Assembly: GCA_902785135.1 (NCBI GenBank)
Contig: CACZXL010000006.1
Coordinates: 1-56,886 of the forward strand
DNA from: an uncultured Erysipelotrichaceae bacterium
Lineage (GTDB): Bacteria; Bacillota_I; Bacilli_A; RF39; UBA660
Direction: 5' to 3'
Length of the DNA stretch: 56,886 nt
This document shows positions 16,082 to 23,169 of the stretch, in pieces. Both the position numbers and the translations under genes were made by a program. The notes beneath the pieces were generated by a model that was not told the DNA's origin, ran no database searches, and saw only the letters and a program-made list of their open reading frames with translations. Positions within the stretch are counted from its first letter, which is position 1; the number at the start of each line of letters is the position of its first letter.

Positions 16082-16990
16082 ATGAATATAAAAGAATTTT
16101 TAGAAAAGGAAAATATCGGTGAAGTACGCGTTGATGAAGAATTAACAAAACATACTACTTATAGAGTAGGAGGTAAGTGTAATTATTTTGTTCAACCTTC
16201 TTCTATAGATAATTTAGTTAAATTAATTAAATTTTTAAAAGATAATAATATTAAATATAAAGTATTAGGTAATGGAAGTAATGTTATTGTTTCATCTAAT
16301 GTATTTAATGGTGTTATTATTAGTTTAACTAAATTAAATAATGTTGAAATTGATGGTGAATATGTTACAGTAGAAGCAGGATTTTCTGTAATAAAATTAT
16401 CTAATTATTTAGCTAATAATTACTTAGGTGGATTTGAATTTGCATCAGGTATACCTGCTCAAATTGGTGGCGCAGTATATATGAATGCAGGTGCATATAA
16501 AAGTGATATGAGTGAAGTAATAGAAGAAGTAACATTTATAGATGAAAACTGTAATCTTGTAACTTTACCTAAAGAAAAGTTAGATTTTTCATACAGACAT
16601 AGTATTTTTCAAGATAAAGACTATATTGTAGTTAAAGTTAAAATGAAACTATATAAAGTTAAAGATAGAGATGAAATATTAACTTTAATGAATGATAGAA
16701 GACAAAGAAGAATTGAAACTCAACCCCTTGAATACCCATCTGCAGGCTCAGTATTTAGAAATCCTGCTGAAGACATATATTCAGGAAAACTAATTGAAGA
16801 TCTAGGTTTAAAAGGATTTTCAATTGGAGGAGCTAAAATATCAGAAAAGCATGCAAATTTTATTGTTAATTATAACAATGCAACCGCAGAAGATATTAAG
16901 AAACTAATAGATTTAATAAAAGAAAAAGTAAAGGATAAATATAATATTGATTTAATGGTAGAACAAGAATTTGTAAATTTTGGAGATTAA
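16082..16990 (+). CDS. murB: UDP-N-acetylenolpyruvoylglucosamine reductase MurB
   Basis: FAD enzyme that reduces enolpyruvyl-UDP-GlcNAc to UDP-MurNAc, using NADPH. 302 residues, consistent with the type II MurB of Gram-positives. The N-terminal HTTYRVGGKCNYFVQPSS, the FAD-binding LGNGSNVIVSS, the FASGIPAQIGGAVYMNAGAY segment, YRHSIFQ, and the C-terminal PSAGSVFRNP with the catalytic serine, GGAKISEKHANFIVN, are all visible. It lies directly between murG and divIB, the order seen in several Firmicutes. Confidence 0.96.
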   Translation: MNIKEFLEKENIGEVRVDEELTKHTTYRVGGKCNYFVQPSSIDNLVKLIKFLKDNNIKYKVLGNGSNVIVSSNVFNGVIISLTKLNNVEIDGEYVTVEAGFSVIKLSNYLANNYLGGFEFASGIPAQIGGAVYMNAGAYKSDMSEVIEEVTFIDENCNLVTLPKEKLDFSYRHSIFQDKDYIVVKVKMKLYKVKDRDEILTLMNDRRQRRIETQPLEYPSAGSVFRNPAEDIYSGKLIEDLGLKGFSIGGAKISEKHANFIVNYNNATAEDIKKLIDLIKEKVKDKYNIDLMVEQEFVNFGD

Positions 16991-16991
16991 T

Positions 16992-17672
16992 ATGAATAAA
17001 AAAAGAAAAAAAAGGAAAAGACTAAAAATTAAAAGTGTTTTGATTTTTATACTTGTTTTAATTGGTATTGCGTTACTTGGATATGCAGTAACTTTAATTA
17101 AAGTTAGGAGTTATTACGTAAAAAATAATATTTATCTAACTGATGAAGAAGTATTAAAAGAATTAAAACTAGATGATAAATCTTCATTTCTATTAACTAA
17201 TTCTATTGTAGAAAAAGGTATTATAAGAAAAAGTAAACTAATAAAAGATATTAAAATAAAAAGAAATATTGATTTAGAAATGACTATTGAAGTAGAAGAA
17301 TATAAGGTTTTATTTTATGATAATAATATTAAGAAAACTATATTAGAAAATGGTAATGAAATAGATTATGATGATAGTGATATACCTGTTTTAATGAATA
17401 AAATAGATACTGAAGATGTATATAAGTATTTTGTTAAGAAAATGGGTAAGGTTAATAAAGATACATTAAATATGATTTCAGAAATTACATATTCTCCAAA
17501 TGGTATAGATAAAGAAAGATTTTTATTATCTATGAATGATGGTAATTATGTATATGTTACACTTACAAAATTATCAAAGATTAATGATTATAAAAGTATA
17601 ATAAATTCAGTAGAAAATAAAAAAGGAATTCTATACTTAGATTATGGTAATTATTTTGTACCAAAAGAATAG
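16992..17672 (+). CDS. divIB: Cell division protein DivIB/FtsQ
   Basis: 226 residues from ATG 16992 (GGAG about 8 bases upstream at the end of murB; an upstream TTG is part of that ribosome site). Very basic cytoplasmic N-terminus (KKRKKRKRLKIK), one membrane helix, then a POTRA domain starting VRSYYVKNNIYLTDEEVLKEL, followed by the beta domain. Sequence is poorly conserved in this family, but topology, POTRA pattern and position after murB make the call solid. It scaffolds FtsL and DivIC in the divisome, outside the membrane. Confidence 0.88.
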   Translation: MNKKRKKRKRLKIKSVLIFILVLIGIALLGYAVTLIKVRSYYVKNNIYLTDEEVLKELKLDDKSSFLLTNSIVEKGIIRKSKLIKDIKIKRNIDLEMTIEVEEYKVLFYDNNIKKTILENGNEIDYDDSDIPVLMNKIDTEDVYKYFVKKMGKVNKDTLNMISEITYSPNGIDKERFLLSMNDGNYVYVTLTKLSKINDYKSIINSVENKKGILYLDYGNYFVPKE

Positions 17673-17700
17673 AAAATACATAAGTATTTTCTTTTTTTTT
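17671..17700 (+). terminator. Rho-independent terminator of murG-murB-divIB
   Basis: AGAAAATAC (17671-17679) / GTATTTTCT (17684-17692) then eight T residues. Confidence 0.85.
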
Positions 17701-17767
17701 AACAAAAATAATATAAAATTCTTTATTTTTATGTTATAATGTTTTTGATAATAGAGGAGGAATAAGG

Positions 17768-19015
17768 ATGCGTAAGATTTTTTCTTCAGTTGATATTGGA
17801 TCTAGTTTTATAAAAATAGTAGTTTTAGAAGAACTAGATAACAAATTAAATGTACTTGCATCTAAATGTTATCCTACAGAAGGTGTTAAAAAAGGTATTA
17901 TTATTGATGATGATAAAGTTAAAAAAGCATTGAAAACTGCCTTTGATGAAATTAATAAATCATTAGGTATTAGAATAGATAAAACTATTACTTCGGTACC
18001 TATTAATAATGCTCGATATACATTAACAGAAGGATATACTACAATAACAAGTGAAAATAAAGTTATTACATCTGAAGATATATTAAATGCATTACAAGCT
18101 TCTATTTATAATAAAATAGATGATTCTATGGAGCTTGTAACAGTTATGCCTATTAAATATGTGGTTGATACTAAAAATGAAGTGATTAATCCTAGAGGAT
18201 TACGCGCTGAAAGATTAGATGTATTAACTATGATGGTAACTGTTCCTAAGAAGAATTTATATAGACATGTTTCTGCATTAAGTAGTATAGGTGTAGAAGT
18301 TGTAGATATATTATTCAATTCTATCGGAGACTATTATTGTTTTAAAGAAAAAGAATATGACAGAGACGTTACTGCTGTAATAAATATTGGTGATGATAAA
18401 ACAGAATTAACAATATTTAATAAAGGAATTATTACTAATTCTACATTACTTGCGGATGGTTCAAACGAAATAGAAAAAGATATTTCATATGTATATAATA
18501 TACCTATTGAAAAATCAAATAAAATAAAGCAAATGTTTTTATTACTAGATAAGGATTACGCAAGTAATAGCGAAATATATGAAACAAGAGATAATTCTAA
18601 TATAAAAATTAAGATAAATCAGTATGAAGTTAGTGAAATTGCTGAAAATAAACTAAGAGAAATACTAGAAAAATCGAAAAAAGAGTTAAATTACTTAACA
18701 AAAAAAGAAATTCGTTATATAATTATTACAGGAGGAATAGGCAATGTGCCTGGTTTTGATACTATTTGTAAATCAGTATTTAATGACAAGGCAATAATCA
18801 AACCATTAGATGTTATTGGAATTAGAAGTCTATCTTATTCATCAGCATTTGGTATGATTAAATATTTTATTAACAAATTGTCTATCCGTGGAAGAGAATA
18901 TACAATGCTTAGCGAAGATAAGCAATACAAGTTAATAGAAAATAGAAAGAATAATGAAAAGTCTATACCTTTAGGCAAATTATTTGGATATTTTTTCGAT
19001 AATAAGGAGGAGTAA
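17768..19015 (+). CDS. ftsA: Cell division protein FtsA
   Basis: Actin-like membrane tether for FtsZ, 415 residues. Phosphate-1 motif [12 protein letters not shown] at the N-terminus, the SHS2/1C insert after about residue 80, phosphate-2 region [13 protein letters not shown], adenosine motif [11 protein letters not shown], and a basic amphipathic C-terminal end with [10 protein letters not shown] as probable membrane-targeting helix. The ribosome site GAGGAGG is strong and an extended -10 (TGTTATAAT) lies about 35 bases upstream. ftsZ follows after 2 bases, the normal pairing. Confidence 0.93.
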   Translation: MRKIFSSVDIGSSFIKIVVLEELDNKLNVLASKCYPTEGVKKGIIIDDDKVKKALKTAFDEINKSLGIRIDKTITSVPINNARYTLTEGYTTITSENKVITSEDILNALQASIYNKIDDSMELVTVMPIKYVVDTKNEVINPRGLRAERLDVLTMMVTVPKKNLYRHVSALSSIGVEVVDILFNSIGDYYCFKEKEYDRDVTAVINIGDDKTELTIFNKGIITNSTLLADGSNEIEKDISYVYNIPIEKSNKIKQMFLLLDKDYASNSEIYETRDNSNIKIKINQYEVSEIAENKLREILEKSKKELNYLTKKEIRYIIITGGIGNVPGFDTICKSVFNDKAIIKPLDVIGIRSLSYSSAFGMIKYFINKLSIRGREYTMLSEDKQYKLIENRKNNEKSIPLGKLFGYFFDNKEE

Positions 19016-19017
19016 TT

Positions 19018-20088
19018 ATGGCATTAGAAATCGATCAATTAGCAAAAATTAAAGTTATCGGTGTTGGTGGCGGTGGTAATAACGCAGTTAATAGAATGAT
19101 TGAATCAGGAGTTAAAGGTGTTGAATTTATTGTTGCTAATACAGACTTACAAGTATTAAACAACTCAAAAGCTGAAACAAAAATCCAATTAGGTGATACA
19201 GGCCTAGGGGCAGGAGCTGATCCTGAAGTAGGAAGAAAAGCAGCAGAAGATTCAAGAGAAGAAATTATAAATGTATTAAAAGGATCAGATATGGTATTCG
19301 TAACTTGTGGAATGGGTGGAGGTACTGGAACTGGTGCAGCACCTGTTATTGCTGAAATAGCTCAAGAATTAGGAGCGTTAACAGTTGGTATAGTTACTAA
19401 ACCATTCTCATGGGAAGGAAAACCAAGAAGTAGACATGCTGAAGAAGGTTTAGCAAAACTTAAAGATCATGTTGATACACTAATAATTATTCCAAATGAT
19501 AGATTAAGAGAAATAATAGATAAAACAACTCCAATGACAGAAGCATTCAAAGAAGTAGATAATGTATTAAGATTAGGTGTTCAATCTATTTCAGATTTAA
19601 TTGCTGTTACTGGATTAGTAAACTTAGACTTTGCCGATGTTAAAACAGTTATGGCTAATAAAGGTGATGCTTTAATAGGTATAGGTGTTGCTACAGGTGA
19701 AAATAGAGCTATTGAAGCTGCAAAACAATCTGTAAGTAGTCCATTACTTGAAACAGATATTAGAGGTGCTACAGATGCTATTATTAATATCACTGGTGGA
19801 GCTAACTTAAGTTTATTTGAAGTAGAAGATGCTGTTGAAGTAATTAGAGAATCAGCTGGGACAGATATTAATACAATCTTTGGAGCAGTTATTAATGAAA
19901 GTTTAGGTGACGATATAATTGTTACAGTTATTGCAACAGGATTTGATCAAAATGATGATCTATTAGATAATAGAATGATAGAACAAGTTATAGATATGAA
20001 AGAAACTCCAGTTTCAACTCAAGATTCAGGAGATGATGATGATCTATACGATATTCCAGATTTCTTAAAAAATAGAAGAAATTTATAG
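19018..20088 (+). CDS. ftsZ: Cell division GTPase FtsZ
   Basis: Tubulin homologue forming the division ring, 356 residues. Motifs: [15 protein letters not shown] at the N-terminus, the tubulin signature [23 protein letters not shown], the synergy loop [11 protein letters not shown], and a conserved C-terminal peptide [13 protein letters not shown] that binds FtsA and SepF. The codon use is less AT-biased than in neighbours, as expected for a highly expressed gene. It directly follows ftsA and ends in a terminator. Confidence 0.98.
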   Translation: MALEIDQLAKIKVIGVGGGGNNAVNRMIESGVKGVEFIVANTDLQVLNNSKAETKIQLGDTGLGAGADPEVGRKAAEDSREEIINVLKGSDMVFVTCGMGGGTGTGAAPVIAEIAQELGALTVGIVTKPFSWEGKPRSRHAEEGLAKLKDHVDTLIIIPNDRLREIIDKTTPMTEAFKEVDNVLRLGVQSISDLIAVTGLVNLDFADVKTVMANKGDALIGIGVATGENRAIEAAKQSVSSPLLETDIRGATDAIINITGGANLSLFEVEDAVEVIRESAGTDINTIFGAVINESLGDDIIVTVIATGFDQNDDLLDNRMIEQVIDMKETPVSTQDSGDDDDLYDIPDFLKNRRNL

Positions 20089-20115
20089 AAAAAGTATTTA
20101 CTTTTTCTTTTTTTT
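20087..20115 (+). terminator. Rho-independent terminator of ftsAZ
   Basis: AGAAAAAGTA (20087-20096) / TACTTTTTCT (20099-20108) plus T residues. Confidence 0.82.
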
Positions 20116-20130
20116 ATGTATAATTATATG

Positions 20131-20252
20131 TGTTTGAAAAGGAAAGAAGATTTGTATCTCACCTGATTACGAGTTAGTAATAGGTAAAAAGCCAATGATT
20201 ATTCTAATAATATAGGTTTTTTAGGTGAATACATTTCTGTATTCACTTTTTT
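20131..20252 (+). promoter_or_regulatory. L20-type autoregulatory leader of infC-rpmI-rplT
   Basis: A TATAAT at 20119-20124 precedes a roughly 120-base untranslated leader. It holds a hairpin ACCT-ATTAC/GTAAT-AGGT, a long stem AAAAAGCC...GGTTTTTT enclosing ATTATT/AATAAT, and a terminator GTGAATACA (20225-20233) / TGTATTCAC (20238-20246) with six T. CACCT near 20160 can pair with AGGTG at 20223-20227, an anti-terminator. In Bacillus, L20 binds such a leader and causes premature termination. Assignment rests on context and structure, not a covariance search. Confidence 0.75.
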
Positions 20253-20269
20253 AATGGAGGTGCTTGAAA

Positions 20270-20803
20270 ATAGGCAAAGAAAAACAAATGCTTACTAATG
20301 AGCAAATAAAAGCAAAAGAAGTTCTTGTAATTGGTCCAAGTGGAGAACAATTAGGAGTAAAAAGTATTGAAGATGCATTAACTTTAGCAAATGCAGCTGG
20401 TTTTGATTTGGTTCAAATGGGTGGTAAACCTGAACAACCAGTTTGTAAATTAATGGATTACAATAAATATAAGTATGAAAGAAATAAGAAAGCTAAAGAA
20501 GCTTCTAAAAAACAAAGAAGTAATAATGCAGAATTAAAAGAATTCAGATTCTCTGTAAATATTGATGTGCATGATTTTAATACAAAAGTTAATCAAGCTA
20601 TTAAATATTTAGAAAAAGGACACAAAGTAAAAGCAACAGTTAGATTTAGAGGAAGAGAAATGGCACATACTGAATTAGGTGAAGAAGTACTAAATAGAGT
20701 TGCTGAAAGTATAAAAGAATATGGTGTTATTGAAAAGAAACCTACTATGGAATCTAGAAGTATGTTTATGATGATCGCACCAATAAAGAAGGAAGGAAAT
20801 TAA
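20270..20803 (+). CDS. infC: Translation initiation factor IF-3, probable AUA start codon
   Basis: IF-3 keeps ribosomal subunits apart and checks the start codon. The sequence runs MLTNEQIKAKEVLVIGPSGEQLG, then KPPV-like QPVCKLMDYNKYKYE, EFRFSVNIDVHDFNTK and the C-domain VKATVRFRGREMAH. No ATG fits the ribosome site: GGAGG ends at 20260, and an ATA at 20270 stands 9 bases on, whereas TTG 20264 is only 3 bases away and ATG 20288 is 27. A rare start codon is known for infC (AUU in E. coli) and lets IF-3 limit its own synthesis, so AUA is the preferred reading. 178 codons including the start. Confidence 0.9.
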   Translation: MGKEKQMLTNEQIKAKEVLVIGPSGEQLGVKSIEDALTLANAAGFDLVQMGGKPEQPVCKLMDYNKYKYERNKKAKEASKKQRSNNAELKEFRFSVNIDVHDFNTKVNQAIKYLEKGHKVKATVRFRGREMAHTELGEEVLNRVAESIKEYGVIEKKPTMESRSMFMMIAPIKKEGN

Positions 20804-20804
20804 T

Positions 20805-21011
20805 ATGGGAAAAATTAAACAAAAAACACATAAAGCTACTGCAAAAAAGTTCAATATTAGAAACAGTGGTTCTGTTAAATATAAAAGAGCAGGAGCTAAC
20901 CACAATACTGTAGGATACAGTTCAAAAAGAATGAGAAAATTAAGAAAGGCTCACGGTTTATCAAGTGCTGACAATAATAGATTAAAAAGATTACTTGATA
21001 GAATGAATTAG
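20805..21011 (+). CDS. rpmI: 50S ribosomal protein L35
   Basis: 68-residue very basic protein of the large subunit. KIKQKTHKATAKKFNIRNSG at the start and KMRKLRKAHGLSSADNNRLKRLL-type C-terminus (here RMRKLRKAHGL) fit L35. It starts one base after the infC stop and precedes rplT by 10 bases, the universal infC-rpmI-rplT order. Confidence 0.96.
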   Translation: MGKIKQKTHKATAKKFNIRNSGSVKYKRAGANHNTVGYSSKRMRKLRKAHGLSSADNNRLKRLLDRMN

Positions 21012-21021
21012 GAGGTAAATT

Positions 21022-21642
21022 ATGGCAAGAGTTAAGACAGGATATACTACTAAACAAAGACATAAAAAAATATTAAAAAGAGCTAAAGGATATTTTGGTA
21101 GTAAACATAGATTATATAAAACTGCAAAAGAACAATTAATGCATTCTGGTCAATATGCATATAGAGATAGAAGACAAAAGAAGAGAGACTTCAGAAAATT
21201 ATGGATTACAAGAATTAATGCTGAATGTAGAGTAAATGAAATTAGTTATTCTAAATTCATCGATGGATTAAATAAAGCTGGTATTATCATCAATAGAAAA
21301 ATGTTAAGTGAAATGGCTATTGAAGATAAAAAAGCATTTGCTGAATTAGTAAAAGTTGCTAAAGATGCATTAAACGGAAAAATGCCTAAAGAAGCTAAAG
21401 CACCAAAGGCAGAAGTTAAAAAAGAAGTAGTTAAAGAAGAAAAGAAAGAAACAACAAAGAAAGAAACTACTAAAAAGGAAACTACTGCAAAGAAAGCTCC
21501 AGCTAAAACTACAACTAAAAAAGTAGAAAAAGAAGATTTATCTTCTAAAACAGTAGCTGAATTAAAAGAAATGGCTAAAAAAGCTAAAATTGAAGGATAC
21601 ACTTCAATGAAAAAAGCTGATTTAATTAAAGCATTAAAATAA
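21022..21642 (+). CDS. rplT: 50S ribosomal protein L20 with C-terminal SAP/Rho-N-like extension
   Basis: Residues 1-117 are a standard L20 ([54 protein letters not shown]), an early assembly protein and the repressor of this operon. The protein does not stop there: 206 residues in total, against about 118 normally. Residues 118-170 form a Lys/Glu/Thr/Ala-rich low-complexity linker with KKETT repeats, and 172-206 ([20 protein letters not shown], then [14 protein letters not shown]) matches the Rho N-terminal/SAP-like nucleic-acid-binding fold. AGGAGG precedes the ATG. The extension is in frame with no break, so it is a real fusion in this sequence. Confidence 0.95.
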   Translation: MARVKTGYTTKQRHKKILKRAKGYFGSKHRLYKTAKEQLMHSGQYAYRDRRQKKRDFRKLWITRINAECRVNEISYSKFIDGLNKAGIIINRKMLSEMAIEDKKAFAELVKVAKDALNGKMPKEAKAPKAEVKKEVVKEEKKETTKKETTKKETTAKKAPAKTTTKKVEKEDLSSKTVAELKEMAKKAKIEGYTSMKKADLIKALK

Positions 21643-21668
21643 ACTTATAGATTTCTATAAGTTTTTTT
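21642..21668 (+). terminator. Rho-independent terminator of infC-rpmI-rplT
   Basis: AACTTATAGA (21642-21651) / TCTATAAGTT (21654-21663) followed by T residues. Confidence 0.82.
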
Positions 21669-21682
21669 ATTTGTTTGTTGGT

Positions 21683-21711
21683 TTGACATCATAATAGGCC
21701 TATGTTATAAT
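21683..21711 (+). promoter_or_regulatory. Perfect consensus sigma-A promoter
   Basis: TTGACA (21683-21688), exactly 17 bases, TATAAT (21706-21711). It drives the hypothetical gene at 21744 and is the only fully consensus promoter I found in the window. Confidence 0.85.
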
Positions 21712-21743
21712 ATTCACTAATTTTTAAAGGTGGATAAAATTAT

Positions 21744-22415
21744 ATGAGTAAAGAAATTGAAAAAATGCAAACAATTAATACAGTTTGTAGTTTTATTAAA
21801 AAAATTCCTATTGTTGAAGGAATCGTGGTAAAATTTTCAAAATTTGAAGATAATACTCTAGATTGTACTTTGTTATTATTTACTAACAGCGATTCGTCAT
21901 TTGTTAAAAAAACAACAGGTATAGATTGTTTTAGCGAATCTGAAAATATAAAAAATAAAATTTCAGATTTGCTATTTTCTAAACGTGCATATGATGGTTT
22001 TTGTGAAACACCAGATATTGTACCAAGCCCCAATGATATAGAATTATCAAATTATGATCAAAATGCACTTGATGTAATAGATTATACAGTTGCTAATCTT
22101 TCATCAACATTGGACAGTGTTGAAGCAATGGAAAATGATAACTATAAAAGAAGAATAACTGAATATAATGAAAAACTTAGTAACATTACTAAAAAATTAG
22201 AAGAAAATGGTATTAGAGTGAAAATAAATCCATATTGTGAAAAAATACGTAGAGACAATAGTTATTATATTATTAAAGAATATGAAGAAATTTTTGATCA
22301 AGGAGTATCTAATTATCTAATTCTTCATGATTTGGAAAATAGGATTAGAATAGTTTCATTAGCTGAATACAATAAAAAAAGTATTAAATCTAAAACAATT
22401 TGTTATTCAAGATAG
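21744..22415 (+). CDS. Hypothetical protein of 223 residues
   Basis: I do not recognise this family. It starts MSKEIEKMQTINTVCSFIKK and has no membrane segment or signal peptide. The first half contains alternating hydrophobic strands (VEGIVVKFSKFEDNTLDCTL), the middle (about 120-155) is a helical, coiled-coil-prone stretch, and the end is again strand-rich. AAAGGTG precedes the ATG. It has the strongest promoter in the window and is followed by a structured 3' region, so it is probably well expressed. Codon use (AGC, TCG, CGT, CCC appear) is somewhat less uniform than in neighbouring genes, a weak hint of separate origin. Confidence 0.72.
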   Translation: MSKEIEKMQTINTVCSFIKKIPIVEGIVVKFSKFEDNTLDCTLLLFTNSDSSFVKKTTGIDCFSESENIKNKISDLLFSKRAYDGFCETPDIVPSPNDIELSNYDQNALDVIDYTVANLSSTLDSVEAMENDNYKRRITEYNEKLSNITKKLEENGIRVKINPYCEKIRRDNSYYIIKEYEEIFDQGVSNYLILHDLENRIRIVSLAEYNKKSIKSKTICYSR

Positions 22416-22452
22416 TTTAGAAATAATATATTAAATTTTTTCATCATATTAT

Positions 22453-22525
22453 AAAAAAGTAGTGACATGAAAGATTTCATAACAATTAAGGAAGATGGAT
22501 GTCTAACCAACTTACTTTTTTATAT
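22453..22525 (+). ncRNA. Structured RNA element or complex terminator of unknown class
   Basis: AAAAAAGTA (22453-22461) pairs with TACTTTTTT (22513-22521); inside it GACAT (22464-22468) pairs with ATGTC (22499-22503), and GAAA-GA-TTTC forms a small inner hairpin. The 3' T run would make it a terminator of the 21744 gene, but the 68-base multi-stem form is larger than the other terminators here. A 22-codon ORF inside lacks a ribosome site and is not called. Confidence 0.4.
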
Positions 22526-22542
22526 TTTTTTCTAAAATCGTA

Positions 22543-22571
22543 TTGAAAAACTGGTCTAAGTATGATATCAT
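22543..22571 (+). promoter_or_regulatory. tRNA operon promoter
   Basis: TTGAAA (22543-22548), 17 bases, TATCAT (22566-22571), starting about ten bases before the first tRNA. Confidence 0.7.
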
Positions 22572-22580
22572 TATACCCGT

Positions 22581-22657
22581 GGACCCTTAGCTCAGTTGGT
22601 TAGAGCATCCGGCTCATAACCGGGCGGTCATAGGTTCGAGTCCTATAGGGTCCACCA
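22581..22657 (+). tRNA. tRNA with CAU anticodon, probably tRNA-Ile2 (lysidine-modified)
   Basis: Full cloverleaf of 77 bases with encoded CCA: acceptor GGACCCT/AGGGTCC, D-arm GCTC...GAGC, anticodon stem TCCGG/CCGGG with loop CTCATAA, T-arm ATAGG TTCGAGT CCTAT. G1-C72 pairing excludes initiator tRNA. The GGACC...GGTCC acceptor and CCGG anticodon stem recall Ile2 (k2CAU) of Mollicutes and Bacilli more than elongator Met; this choice is from memory. Confidence 0.93.
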
Positions 22658-22675
22658 CTTTTTTTATATTATGAT

Positions 22676-22760
22676 GCAGGTGTGGCGAAATTGGCAGACG
22701 CGCTAGACTTAGGATCTAGTCCCATCCGGGGTGGGGGTTCAAGTCCCTTCACCTGCACCA
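22676..22760 (+). tRNA. tRNA-Leu (anticodon UAG)
   Basis: Class II tRNA of 85 bases with encoded CCA. Acceptor GCAGGTG/CACCTGC, anticodon stem CTAGA/TCTAG with loop CTTAGGA (anticodon TAG), long variable arm CCCATCCGGGGTGGG, T-loop TTCAAGT. Co-transcribed with the preceding tRNA. Confidence 0.95.
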
Positions 22761-22772
22761 CTTATAAATTTC

Positions 22773-22798
22773 GCAGGAATAAAACCTGTTTTTTTTTT
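22773..22798 (+). terminator. Terminator of the tRNA unit
   Basis: GCAGG (22773-22777) / CCTGT around an AATAAAA loop, followed by ten T residues. Confidence 0.75.
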
Positions 22799-22833
22799 CG
22801 CCCGATTATGAGCTTTATGACCTATATCAGAAA

Positions 22834-22859
22834 AAAATAAGAACTTAAGTTCTTATTTT
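22834..22859. terminator. Bidirectional palindromic terminator
   Basis: Perfect 26-base palindrome, AAAATAAGAACTT then AAGTTCTTATTTT. It can stop transcription from the plus-strand tRNA unit and from the minus-strand gene that ends at 22853. Confidence 0.75.
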
Positions 22860-23104
22860 AAATATATACTTTTATATTTATAGAATAATTCTAGTAATTT
22901 ATTGTAATTATCTTTAGATATATTGTTACTTATTTCATTTAATAGTATTTGATCTTCATTTATTATTAATTCATATTTATTCTTAATACTATATAGATAA
23001 TTAAGTTCATCATCTGTCAAATTAATATTATTATCTTTTAAGAAGGTATTTATATCTTCTTTTTTTATTTTGTTTATATATACCTTTATTAAATTTAAAT
23101 TCAT
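22853..23104 (-). CDS. Small helical protein of 83 residues (possibly DUF2624-like)
   Basis: Reads MNLNLIKVYINKIKKEDINT on the minus strand, then FLKDNNINLTDDELNYLYSI. Mostly helical and charged, no membrane segment. The pattern (short N-terminal helix, 'NINLTDDEL', then a helix-rich C-terminus) resembles the DUF2624/YqfT small proteins of Bacilli, though the match is by eye only. GGTGA lies just before its ATG, and its 3' end uses the palindromic terminator, both of which support a real gene. It is divergent from the PBP2 gene. Confidence 0.7.
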   Translation of the reverse strand: MNLNLIKVYINKIKKEDINTFLKDNNINLTDDELNYLYSIKNKYELIINEDQILLNEISNNISKDNYNKLLELFYKYKSIYLK

Positions 23105-23169
23105 AAAATCACCAGTAAATTATATGTATTAATATTATTATTTATAACCAAAATATAATAGGTGATTAT

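Noticed and set aside
21246-21602. Minus-strand frame of 118 codons over rplT
   Set aside because: It is the reverse of the Lys/Glu/Thr-rich L20 tail, giving Ser/Phe-rich low-complexity sequence; no start signal.
22467-22535. 22-codon ORF (MKDFITIKEDG...) inside the structured region before the tRNAs
   Set aside because: No ribosome site, and the sequence is better explained by nested RNA stems.
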